Source of the DNA: Phoronis australis
Lineage: Eukaryota; Phoronida; Phoronidae
Length of the DNA: 64,000 nucleotides
Assembly (NCBI GenBank): GCA_002633005.1
Contig: NMRA01000041.1
Span: 443,140-507,139, forward strand
Reading direction: 5' to 3'
In this document: positions 1 through 10,854 of the stretch, piece after piece
Layout: every line of letters begins with the position of its first letter
Numbering within the stretch: position 1 is the stretch's first letter
Notes under the pieces: generated by a model
Told to the model about the DNA's origin: nothing
Database searches by the model: none
Seen by the model: only the letters and a program-made list of their open reading frames with translations
Translations under genes and position numbers: made by a program

Positions 1-690
1 AAATTCATTCTAGGTGTTTTTCCAATGCAATGTTACGACATTTACTGAAATAAGGCTTATTCATGTTAATTCGATAACTGAGCTGGTGGTCCTGGGGGTG
101 GGGTCCACGATAAAATAAGGAAACTCACTCATCTAGAGAATTTTATTGGAAACAGCATAGTTTTGAAGAGAAACTGCTGTGAAAAAGTCACTCTTGACTT
201 CTGAGCATCACGTACCATACACCACTTATTTTGGGAGCACTCCCACCCAGGACAATGTGAATATGTGCTGCTAGCCTGACCGGCATCGGGTGAGTTTCCA
301 AAAAGAAACACTTAGTTCCACTCAATAAAACTGTTATTCATTGGGGTAACTGGTGGGGATAACATCACCGAACGATGTTGATAGAAACTGATTGCTAAAA
401 ACTTACCAAATAATGTTGTGTAGTCTCCGAATGGAACTGCATAGTCCGAGCACACACGGGGCTTCAGCATCCACACACTTTTTGTCAGTTAGTTGACCCT
501 GTTGACCGCAATTGTCCACGAATATAGTAACCTTAGGTCTTTTGGGAATTTGTGGCCACCTGTCGAAGATTTGCACCAGGGAAATTAACAGTAATAATGT
601 TTTGCGCCACGACGTATTTTGATAAAAATTACATCTTTTACCAGTTGTTTATATGCAGACAGCCACGCATGCGCAATTCAATCACCACTA
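1..690. other. no gene recognised; flank of decayed LINE
   Basis: No reading frame here has a recognisable domain, and I see no clear splice-bounded exon or tandem repeat. The minus strand may carry further degraded LINE sequence, because it lies directly downstream of the endonuclease fragment, but I could not align any conserved motif to it. Confidence 0.4.
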
Positions 691-1342
691 GTACAGCAGC
701 GACACCGCGAGGAGAATTCTCCGAATAGCCCCATTAAATGTTTACCAAAATTATTAGTTTTGGCATCTTGGTTTTTCCTTGGTTTGGCGAAATCATCCTC
801 TACATAGACACAGCTACATTGTATCTTCTATAACAGGGACATATTTTCTACTGTCATCAGCAATAAAGTCATTGACAGTGCCAGTACAGGCATTGAAATC
901 ACATGCTAGAATTAATGTGGCTTGGCTTAGTTTACCTGAAACATTAAAATGTATGATGTCATTATATAACTGCTCCAACTCACTTTCTTGGCTATGATCC
1001 GAGCCCTCTGGAGGCAGGTACACAGAACCTATAATGACATGAGGCTTTTCGCCATGGGGGTACATATTTGTAAATAAACACCATCTTTTAAATCATAATT
1101 CATGCGTGTTACATTCCGTGCCAAATTATTTTTACAAACACAGTGACGCCTCCTGATAATTTCCCACCAGGGGGGGGGCGAATTGCAGAGTGGACAGTAT
1201 AGTTGTCAAATTCTGCTGGTGATTTTTGGAACGACACAATGAAACCAATTATATCACATGACTCAACAATTTCATATATTTCCTGAGAAGATGACTTCAT
1301 TTTGAAGCCCAGTCCTTCTATATTCCAGGATCCTATATTCAA
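690..1342 (-). pseudogene. LINE ORF2 endonuclease domain, frameshifted and truncated
   Basis: This is the N-terminal part of a non-LTR retrotransposon ORF2, an apurinic-type endonuclease that nicks target DNA. Reading on the minus strand it opens near 1342 with the motif IGSWNIEGLG, the usual start of the fold with its conserved Asn. Next comes SGGVTVFVK (about 1131-1160), then GSVYLPPEGSDHSQ and LILACDFNA (about 890-1030), which hold the core strand and the catalytic-type D-x-N. The frame between 1065 and 1109 is disturbed. A second frameshift near 820 moves the protein into another frame, which continues through DDFAKPRKNQ and NNFGKHLMGLFGEF to about 690. The C-terminal SDH region and the whole reverse transcriptase are missing. 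It lies directly downstream of ORF1 in the normal LINE order. It is a dead copy. The clade is uncertain. Confidence 0.75.
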
Positions 1343-1363
1343 ATCGATGCTCTTTTCATCAAA

Positions 1364-2045
1364 TTGCTATTCTGCATCAGGGTCTGCTTCATCATTGGTA
1401 CCTCTGTCAGCTGACCTTCGAAAATCTGTTCTTCGTTTGACCATGTCTTGTTCTTCGTCGTAGTAGTAGGTTTCTTTACCGTTGATCATCTTGTCGAATG
1501 TGATTTTAGCATGTTCCATCCTCTTCTCCATTTTGTATGTGTATAACTTTTTCCTTGCCACTCTAACTCGCCATGAGAAATCTTCAGTTATGTGTACCCC
1601 CTCTGGCAGGTCTCTATGCTTCTTCATGAGAGCAGATTTGCTTGCCGCCGATACTTTTGCGATTAATGGTTGATTTCTGTTTTGCTGTTTTCTGCCAAGA
1701 CGATGTGCACGGTCAATAGACAACTCACCTATTGTTAAATCATCAGCCACTTGTTGAACTAATTCAGCAGTTTTGTCCCATGACTCGTCGACCTCCTTCT
1801 TCACACCATATGTACTAAATATTGTCCCTTCTGGACCTATTTTTGAGGTCGTCCACCTTTCTCTCCAGCAGCTTAATGCAATCCCTGAGTTTGATATTTT
1901 CAGCCTTTGTCTCTTAGAATTGATGTCTTAGTTTATCTACATGTATCCCCCTCTCCATTCCATCAAATTTAGCACTCAGTTGTTTAAGCAACTCTCTAGT
2001 TCTTATGTCCTGTTTTTGGGCCATGTAATCTACGAATCTGCTGGT
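1364..2045 (-). pseudogene. LINE ORF1 protein (coiled coil + RRM-like), frameshifted
   Basis: This is ORF1 of an L1-type LINE, a nucleic-acid chaperone that trimerises and coats the element RNA. On the minus strand a heptad-rich stretch (about 1850-2040, with one in-frame stop) ends in LLERKVDDLKNRSRRDNI, the classical junction between coiled coil and RNA-binding domain. A frameshift near 1820 is followed by about 145 codons (1367-1804) with IDRAHRLGRKQQ, PLIAKVSAASKSALMKK and FSWRVRVARKKL, which match the conserved pattern of the RRM/C-terminal domain. The frame ends in an acidic tail at 1367, about 25 bases before the endonuclease frame begins. The order ORF1 then endonuclease on one strand supports a single 5' LINE half whose upstream edge meets the satellite at about 2115. 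It is not functional because of the stop and the frameshift. Confidence 0.75.
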
Positions 2046-2116
2046 ACTGCACACGTTGGTTCGGCATTGTTCCCAACGGTTGTGACAGTTACGTAATAAC
2101 TGCAGATACGTTGAAT

Positions 2117-5100
2117 GTGGTGGCTAGTGGAGGAGAGTGGAGGCTAGTGGTGGACAGTGGAGGCCAAGGGATACCAGTGGAGGACAGTCTAGGCTAGTGG
2201 AGTCTAGTGAAGACCAATAGAGGCCAGTGGAAGCCTGTGGAGGCCAGCCGGGGGCGCTTGAGTCCGGTTGAGGAAAGAGAAACACAGTGGAGGGCAGCAG
2301 AGGCCAACGGGGCCAATGGAGACCAGAAGAGGGCAACAAAGGCCAGCGGAGGCCGGAGGAGGCCAGAGGGGAACGGCTGTTGCCAATGGAGTCCAGCGAG
2401 GGCCCGCGGAGTCCTGTGAAGGCCAGGAAAAATCAGTGGAGGAAAGTACACGCCTTTGAGGGCCAGTGGAGGACAGTGGAGGAAATTGAAGGTCATTGGT
2501 GGCCAGTGAAGGCCAGTGGAGGCCAGTGGAGGCCGGTGGACACCAGTGGAGGCCAGTGGAGGCCAGTATGGAGTCTAGTGGAGACCAGTGGATGCCAGTG
2601 GAAGCCAGTGGAGGCCAGTGGAGGCCAGCAGACGCCAGCGGCAACCAGCGGATGGCCAGCAAACAGCTGAAAAAGCCCTCGGAGGCCAGCGGAGGCCAGA
2701 AGAGAGCAGAGGAGGCCATTGGATACCAGTGGAAGTCAACTGAGGCCATTGGAGGTCAATGGAGGCCAGTGGTGGCCCGTTGAGGCCTGTGGAGGCCAGG
2801 GTAGGCTACTTTGGGCCAGTAGAGGCAGCGGAGGCCAGCGGAGACCAGCGGATGCCATTGGAGGACAGTGGAGACCAGAAGAGTGCAGAGGCGATCGGTG
2901 GAGACCAGTGGAAGCCAGAGTAGGCCAGAGGAGGCTAGTGAAGGCTAGCGGAGTCAAGAGGAGGCCAGTCAAAGCCTATAGAGACCAATGGAAGCCAGTG
3001 GTGGCCGTGGAGGACAGTGGAAGCCAGTGGTGGCCAGTGGAGGTCCATGAAGGCCAGGGAAAGCCATTCGAGTACAGTGGAGGCCAGTGAAGGCCAGTGG
3101 TTGCCAGTGGTGGCCATTAGATGGCACTGAAGCCCAGTGGTGGACAGTAGAGGCATGTGGTGGCCAGTGGAGGACACTGGAGTCCAGTGGAGGCCACTAG
3201 AAGCAAATGGAGGTCAGTGGAGGCCTGAGGAGGCTAGCCGAGAGCCACTTGAGTCCGGTTGAGGAAAGTGATTCTCAGTGGAGGGCAACAGAGTACAACG
3301 TAGGCCAGCGGAGGTGAACTGAAGCCAGCGGAGGCCGGAGTAGGAAGGAGGAGGCCGGCGGTTGCCACCGAGTCTAGCGGCGGCCAGCGGAGTCCAGTGA
3401 AGGCCAGGCAAAGCTAGTGGAGGCCTTTGGACGCCTTTGAGGGCCAGTGGTGACCCTTGAAGGCCACTGGAGGCCATTGGAGGAAATTGGAGGCCATTGC
3501 GGGCCAGTGAAGGCCAGAGGAAGCCAGTGGAGGCCAGTGGGGGCCAGTGGAGGCTAGTGGTGGCCAGTGGAGGCCACTGGAGTCCAGTGAAGGCCATTGG
3601 AAGGCAGTAGAGGCCAGTGGAGGCTAGTCAGGGCCAGGTGAGGTCAGTGAAAGCCAGTACATGTTAATGGATGCCACTGGAGGCCAGTAGAGTGCCGTTG
3701 AGGCCAGTAGAGTGCCGTTGAGGCCCGTGTAGACCACCAGAGGCCATTAGAGGTACGTGGAAGCAAATGGAGGATAGTGAAAGCTATTGGAGGCCAGCGG
3801 AGGCCCGTTGAGGCCAGTGTAGGCCAAGAGGGGACAGCGGACGCCAGTAAAGGACAGAGGAGGCCAGTGGAGGACAGTGGTAACCAGTAGAGGCCAGTAG
3901 AAGTCAGTGGAAGCCAGTGGAGGCCTGTAGAGGGCAGTGGAAGTCCTTGGATGCCCGTGGAGGCTAGTGGAGACTAGTGGGTGCCATTGGAACCAGTCGA
4001 GGACAGTGGAGGGCTGTTGAGGCCTGTGTAGACCAACTGAGGCCAGTGGACGACATTAGAAGCTTGAAGAGGCAAGTGGAGGAAAGTGGTGTCCAGTGGA
4101 GACCAGTGGTTGCCAGTGGAGATCATTTCAGGCCAGCGGAGGTCGATGGAGGCCAGTGGAGGGGAGTAGAGATCCGTGGAGGCCAGGGGAAGCCAATGGA
4201 GACCAGTGGAGGCCTATGGAGGCTACTGGAGAATAGTGGGTGTCATTGGAGGCTCGTGGAGGACAGTTTAGGCCAACTCAGGCCAGCTGAAGCCAGTAGA
4301 GGACAAAGGAGGCCAGTGGAAGACAACGATGTACAGTGGAGGACAGTGGAGGACGGTGGAGGCCAGCAGATGCCCATGGAGGTTAGTGATAGTCAGTGGA
4401 GGGCAGTAGAGGGCAGTGGAGGCCAGTGGTGGCCAGCGGAGGCCTGTGGGAGCCAATGGAGCACTGCAGGACAATGGAGGCCAGGAGAGGTCCGTGGAAG
4501 CCAGTGGAGGCTAGCTGAGGCCAGTGAATGCCCGAGGAGGCCCGTGGAGGCCAGTGGAGTCCAGCAGACGCCAGCTGAAATCAGCGGATGGCGAGCGAAC
4601 AGCTGCAGAAGCCCTTGGAGGCCTGCGGAGGCCAGAGGAGGTCATTGGAGACTAGTGGAGGCCATAGGATGCCAACGGAGGCCAGCGGAGGCCAGTGGAA
4701 GACGGCGGATGCCACTGGATGCCAGTCGAATCCTGTGGAGGTCAATCATGGCAGGTTGTGGTCAGTGGTGGGCAGTCGAGGCTAGTGGAGGCCAGTGGAG
4801 GCCAGTGGAGGCCAGTGAAGGCCAGTGGAGGCCAGTTGAGTCAGTTGAGATCAGGGAAAGTCAGAAGATGACAGTGGAGGCCAGTGGAGGCTAGTGGAGT
4901 CCAGTGGAGGCCAGTTGTGGCCAATGGCGGCTAGTTCAGGCCAAGTGAGGTCAGTGAAAGCCAGTAGATGGTAGTGGAGGCCACTGGAGGCCAGTAGAGG
5001 GCGGTGGAGGCCAGTGTAGGCCACTAGAGCTCAGCGGCCGCCGGTAGAGGACAGAAAAGTCAAGTTGAGGCCAGTGGAGGCCAGTGGGGCCAGTGGAGGC

Positions 5101-8100
5101 CAGTGGATGTCCGTGGAGGCTAGTGGAGAATAGTGGGTGATAGAAGAGGCCATCGGAGGCCAGTGAAGGCCAGTAGAGAGCAGTGGAGGTCAATAGAGGC
5201 CAGCGGACGCCAGTAGAGGTAAGTGGAGGCCAGTTGAGGCCAGTTGAGGCCAGTAGAGGTCCATGGAAGCAAGTGGAGGACAATGGAGGCTAGTGAAGAC
5301 CAGTGGAAGTTAGTGGAGGGCAGTGGAGGCCAGAAAAGGCCAGAGGAAGCAAGTGGAGGCCAGTACAGGTCAGTGGATTCCAGTGGAGGCCAGTGAAGGA
5401 CAGTGGTGGTCCTTGGGGGCCCGTGGAGGCTAATGGAGACTAGTGGGTGCCAGTGGAGGTCAGTGGAGGTCAGTGGAGGCAAGTGGAGGCCAGTGGAGGT
5501 CACTGGAGGCCAGTGAATGCCCATGGAAGCCAATGTAGTACCAATAGAGGCCAGCGGACGCCAGTAGAGGCCAAAGAAGGCCACTGGAGGCAATCGGTGC
5601 CAGTGGAGTCCAGTGGAGGCCCTTGAAAGCTAGTGGGTGCCAGTGGAGGCCAGTAGAGGACAGAAGAGGCCAGTGGGGGCCAGTGGTGGCCAGTGGAGGA
5701 TCGTGGAGGACATTTGACGCCAGCAGATGACCGTGTAGGTCAGTGATAGTCAGTGGAGGGTAATGGAGGGCCTTGGAGGCCAGTGGTGGCCAGTGGAGAA
5801 CTGTTTGGGACAATGGAGGGTAGAGGAGGCCAGAGGAGGCCAATGGAGGCCAGTGGAGGCCAGAGGAGGCCAGCGAAAAGATGCAAAAGCCCTCGGAGGC
5901 TAGCGGAGGCCAGAGGAGACCATTGGAGACCAGTGAAAGGCCACAGGAGGCCAGCGGAGGCAGACGGACGCAAGCGGACACCAGTGGAGGACAAAGGATG
6001 CCACTGGATGACAGTTGAGTCAAGACGAAGATAGCAAGTGGTAGGCAGCGGTGGTCAGTGGAGGCCAGTAGAGGCCAGTGAAAATCAATGGATGGTAGTG
6101 GAGGCCAAGAGAGGCCAACGGACGCCGGCAGAGTCCAGAGGAGGCCAGTGGAGGCCTGCGTAGGCCAGTGGAGGCCAGCAGATGCCCGTGGAGCTCAGTG
6201 AAAGTCAGTGGAGGCCAGTGGAGGCCAGTGGAGGCCAGTGGAGGCCAGTGGAGGCCAGTGGAGGCCAATGGAGGAAAGTGGAGGATCGTGGAGGCCCGTG
6301 GAGGCTAGTGGAGACTAGTGGGTGCCAGTGGAGGCCAGTGGAAATCACCAAGGAACAGCGGGGGCCAACGGAGACCAGTGGGGGACTGCAGAGGCCTGTG
6401 GGGGTCACCGAGGGTAGCGGGAGTTAGCGGAGGCCAGCGGGGGACAGCGGGGGCCAGCGGGGGCCAGAGGGGACCAGCGGGGGTCAGCAGTGGCCAGCGG
6501 GGTACAGCGGGGACAGCTGATGGCCGTGGAGCCCAGCAGATGCCGTGTAGCCAAGTGATGGCTAATGAAGGCCCGTAGATACCAGTGAAGACCAGTGGAC
6601 GTAGGTGCAGGCCAGTGAAGGACAGGGGAGGAGAGTGGAGTCCAGCGGAGGTCACGGGTGTCATTGGAGGCAAGCCAAAACCAGCAGAGGCGACTGGAGG
6701 TGACCAAAAGCGAGCGGAGTCCAGCGGATGCCAGCGGAGGCCAGCAGAGGTCATTTGATTGCAGCGGAGGCATGAGGAGACGGAAGGAGGTCGGCAGTTA
6801 CCAACGGAGTCCAGCAGAGGCCAGAGGAAGCCCGATGAGGCCAGTGGAGGTCAGTGGACTCCAGTGGGGGCCATTGATGGAAATTGAAAGCCAGAGGAGG
6901 CCAGGCGAGGCCAGGGGAGGCGAGGGGAGGCCAGTAGAGGCCAGCAGATGCCACTGGAGGTCAGTAAAATTCAGTGGTGGCCCGTGGAATCCAGTGGAGG
7001 CCAGTGGTGGAGAGTGAAGGCCCATGGAGGCCAGTCTAGGCCAATGGAGGCCAGTGGAGGCCAGTGGAGGCCAGTAGAGGTTCGTGGAGTCCAGTGGAGG
7101 ACAGTGGCGGCCAGTGGAGACCAGTGGAGGTCCATCGACGCTAGTAGAAACTAATGGGTGCCAATGGAGGTCAGTGGAGACCACTGGAGGCCTGTAGAGT
7201 CCAGTGTAGACCAAAAGAGTCCAGCACACGTTAGTAGAGACCAGAGGAGGCCAGCGGAGGCAAGTGTTGCCAAATGGAGGCCAGTGGAAGCCAGTGGATG
7301 CCAGCTGATGCCCGTGGAAGTCAATAAAAGATATGGAGGGGCAGTGGAGGCCAGAGGAGGCCAATGGTGGCCACTGGAGACCAGTGGGGGCCAGTGGAGG
7401 AAATTTGCGGCCAGTGGTGGCCCGAGGATGCTCGAAAAGGCCAGTGCCGCCTCGCGGACACCAGCGGAAGCCAGCGGAGGCCAGTGGATGACATAGGAGG
7501 CCAGTGGAGGTCAGTGGTGGCAAGTGGAGGCTAGTGGAGGCCAGCAGATGGCCGTGGAAGTCAGTGAAAGTCAGTGCAAGGCAGTTGAGGTTAGTGTAGG
7601 CCACTGTATGCGACAAGAGGTCCGTAGAGGCCAGTGGAGGCCAGTGGAGACCAATGGAGGCCATTAGAGGCCTTTGGAGGCCCGTGGAGGCTAGTTGAGA
7701 CTAGTGCGAGCCAGAAGAAGCCAGTGGAGGCAAGTAGATGCCCGTGTGGAGTCCAGTATAGGCACAGAGAGGCCAGCGGAGGCCAGTAGATGCAAGTGGA
7801 GGCAAGTGGAAGGCCTTGAGGGCCAGCGTACGCCATTGCCATTAGAGGCCAGAGGATGCCAGTGGAGGCCAGTGGAGGCCAGTGGAGGCCAGTAGAGGTC
7901 CGTGGAGGCCAGTGGAGGCGAGTGGAGTTCAGTGGAGGCCAGTGGACGCCAGTGGAGGCCATTGGATGCCAGTGGAGGCCCGTGGAGGCCGGTGTAGGCC
8001 AACAGGGGCCAGCGGACGTCAGTAGAGGCCAGAGGACGCTAGGGGAGTCCATCAGATGCCCGTGGAATTCAGTGAAAGTCAGTTGGGGGCAGTGGAGGCC

Positions 8101-8798
8101 AGTGGTGTCCAGCGGAAGCCACGGATTGCAGCGGAGGCACGTAGAAGCCAGCACTGGCGACTGGAGGAAGGCAAAAGCAAGCGGAGTCCAGCGGATACCA
8201 GCGGAGGGCCCAGAGGCAACTGTAGGCGAGCAGAAGTGAGCGGAGTCCAGCGGTGGCCCGCGGTGGCCAACGGAGGGCTGCGGAAGTTAGCGGGGGCCAG
8301 CAGGGGCAAGCGGAGACCAGTGTGGGCCACTTGAGTTCAGAGGAGGCTCATGGAACCCCGTGGCGGACGTGGAGACCAGCGGAGATCAGTGGACGCCAAT
8401 GGACCCCAGCGGAGGCCTGGGGATGCCAGTAAAGTCCAGCGGAGGCCACGGATGGCAGCGGTGGCAAGCGGAAGCCAGCAGAGTCGACGGGAGGTAAGCA
8501 ACAGTTTGTCATCCATCGGATAAAAGCGGAGGCCACCGGAGGCGAGTGGATGCGAGCAGAAGGGAGCGGAGTCGAGCGGTGTCAAGCGGAGGCCAACTTA
8601 GCGAACGGGAGCCGGCAGGGGCCAGCAGAGGCCAGCGGGCCCAGCGGGGAGAGGGGGGTAGCAGATGCCAGCAGATGCCAGCAGTTGCCAGCGGAGGCGA
8701 CTGGAGTCTAGCAGAAACAAGTGAAGTCCAGTGGAGGCAATTAGATGCCAGCGGAGGCCAGTAATGCCCAGCAGAGACCAGTGGAGATCAGAGGAAGC
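2117..8798. repeat. 10-bp satellite array, block 1 (unit GGAGGCCAGT)
   Basis: About 6.7 kb is built from diverged tandem copies of GGAGGCCAGT. Clean runs occur at 6199-6265 and 7855-7895. Units vary mainly at the T of CAGTGG, which is C (creating a CpG) in zones such as 2630-2950, 3300-3420, 6350-6740 and 8100-8770, and by G-tract expansion at 6430-6500. Because 10 is not a multiple of 3, all plus frames read the same 10-residue cycle (GGQWRPVEAS) and all minus frames read TGLHWPPLAS. The consensus has no stop in any frame, which explains the 60-305 codon open frames here. Longer landmarks recur: GAGTCCGGTTGAGGAAAG at about 2262 and 3248, a stretch with AGCCCTCGGAGG or a variant at about 2675, 4610 and 5888, and GGCTAGTGGAGACTAGTGGG variants at about 3962, 5430 and 6302. 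I see no independent gene inside. Confidence 0.95.
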
Positions 8799-8799
8799 C

Positions 8800-10850
8800 A
8801 GAAACTTTAGTAAATCAAGCCAAAGCTAATCACCGACACAAGCTTTTTCAACAAATTAACAGCGCAAGCAAGAATTCCAAAGAATACTGGAACATCATCA
8901 ATAAAATACACGACAGTCAACAGCAGTCCTCCTATCCTGTCATCAACTATAATGGTAACCTAGCCTCACGAAGCAGTGACAAGTGTGATTTGTTTCTCAA
9001 ATTTTTCACGAACAAAAGCCACATTACACCAACTGATGGCACAGCTTTAATAACCAGCAAGATGATCAAAATGATTGCCAACGAAATTACCATGCCCCTG
9101 ACCAATCTGTTTAACAACCTTCTTCAGCTAGGCATTGATCCGTCTTCTTGGAAACATGGAATTATGGTCCCTACACACAAAAGAGGCTCCAAAACTGAAA
9201 TTTCAAATTATCGCCCAATAACATTACTTAACACCCTGTCCAAAATCTTGGAGAAGATCATTGCTCAAAGTATTCTTACATTTCTCAAACAAAACAACTT
9301 GATCTATCATCGTCAATGTGTTTTTTTGCGTGGGAACAGCACAGTGGCACAACTTGTTGAAATAGTACATGAGATTCATTTACATTTTGAGAAGGGCGAG
9401 AGTGTCAGGTCCATTTAATGTAGATATAGCTTTTGCTTTCGACTGTGTCCCTCACGAACTTCTACTTCACAAACTTCGATCCTACGGCATTACTTGTAAT
9501 CTTTTAAACATGATCACCTCATATCTCTCCCAAAGAACATACAGTGTTCGTGTCGACGGCGTACTTTCAAATTTATCCCCAGGCCTCCTGGATTTGTAAA
9601 CGCAGGTGTACCGCAGGGTAGCGTATTGGGCCCTCTTCTCTTCTTGGTTTATATTAATGACCTTCCTGATAACCTGTCATATACATGTAGCACATACCTT
9701 TATGCAGATGACACGGCGCTTTTTTACCCCTTCGCAGGGATCAGCCCTGAATGTTCTTTGCAGCTTCAACACGACTTAAAAAAACTAAGCTATTGGTCAC
9801 AAGAATGGATAATGAATTTCAAATCAGAAAAAAGCGTTGACCTCACCTTCTCCAAATCCATTAATGCTCTCTTCCTTGTTGACACGTCTTATGACCTTAA
9901 GCTTAATGATGAAATCATTCCTAGAAAACAGTCGCACAGACATCTGGGTATACTGTTAGATGAAAAACTCTCATTCACCTTCACGTTCAGGAGCTCGTAC
10001 AAAAAACTCAGGAACTAATTAACCCACTTAAGCATGTCTCTCGTCATCTGAATTCTACACATTTAGAAGTTTTGTTCAAATCCTTTGTACTTCCACACAT
10101 TGATTATTGTGATATTATATATGAGTCTGACAATACGGGTGCACTCCAAACTTTGGAGAAGTTACAATATTAAGCCGCCTTACTCATAACCGGAGCTTAC
10201 AGGGGATCCAATAGTGTTAAGGTTTTGAATAGTCTCAAGTGGCCCACTGTCTACTCGACGCAATCTTCACATGATCACATTTACTTTCAAGGTAATAAAC
10301 AATGTCAACAACGTGTCTGTCCAAAAAATATTTGATCTATTTACTAGACAAGGCCACCGTAGTGATTTGAGATCCTCCACCCCATATGCAATTCCTCCGT
10401 CGTTCAGTCAGTCATTCAGAAGGTCTACAGTCATGATGTGCATCAACAACTGGATTCTCTCCAAGTCTCTGTTAAGGAAAGCAACTCTTTTACGAGTATA
10501 AAAACATTTTAGAACTGCTTTTAATAATTTTGATAACTCAACACCCTTGACTCAATTCTCCCTTACCCGCGATAACGAAATAGCATTGTACAGATCAAGA
10601 TGTGGCCTTTTCCTCAACTCTGACAAGTTCAGGCACAACTTTAGTAATGTCTCTCCAAACTGTAAATGTGGTGACTATCAATCTTATCCTCATATTTTCT
10701 TCAAATGTCCCCTCATCAAATCCCTGAGAGACTCACTCTTTCGTGCACTCAATGATAACCAATCAATTGTTAAGGTAGGTGTATACACTGATCAAATCTC
10801 CAGGTTTCTAACTAAAATGAGTAAAAAGGGAGTTTTAACTAGTTAGACAT
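8800..10850 (+). pseudogene. LINE ORF2: reverse transcriptase and C-terminal Cys/His domain, degraded
   Basis: This is a non-LTR retrotransposon reverse transcriptase. It starts abruptly in the linker before the polymerase (about 8830, NHRHKLFQQI then SKEYWNIINKIH), so the endonuclease is missing. Fingers and palm motifs follow: MPLTNLFNNLL, SNYRPITLLNTLSKILEKII (9208-9267), a damaged DIAFAFDCVPHELL for the first catalytic Asp (about 9425-9462), GVPQGSVLGPLLF (about 9608), and the catalytic YADD (about 9702-9713). The thumb segment HRHLGILLDEKL is at about 9937. A KATGPDGI-like motif expected before SKMIKMIANEI is absent, suggesting an internal deletion near 9045. Frame breaks near 9415, 9600, 10020, 10170 and 10500 interrupt it. 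A CKCGDYQS...HIFFKCP knuckle lies at about 10660-10717. It is a dead copy that starts immediately after the satellite. The Jockey/CR1-like group is my best guess. Confidence 0.85.
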
Positions 10851-10854
10851 GACT

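Noticed and set aside
3977-4894. 305-codon open frame, and many others up to 288 codons, within 2.1-8.8 kb and 13.0-15.7 kb
   Set aside because: They are direct translations of the stop-free 10-bp satellite. The same peptide cycle appears in every frame of both strands, with no start context, splice structure or domain.
2117-8798. CRISPR-like array
   Set aside because: The repeats are contiguous 10-bp units without unique spacers, in eukaryotic DNA.
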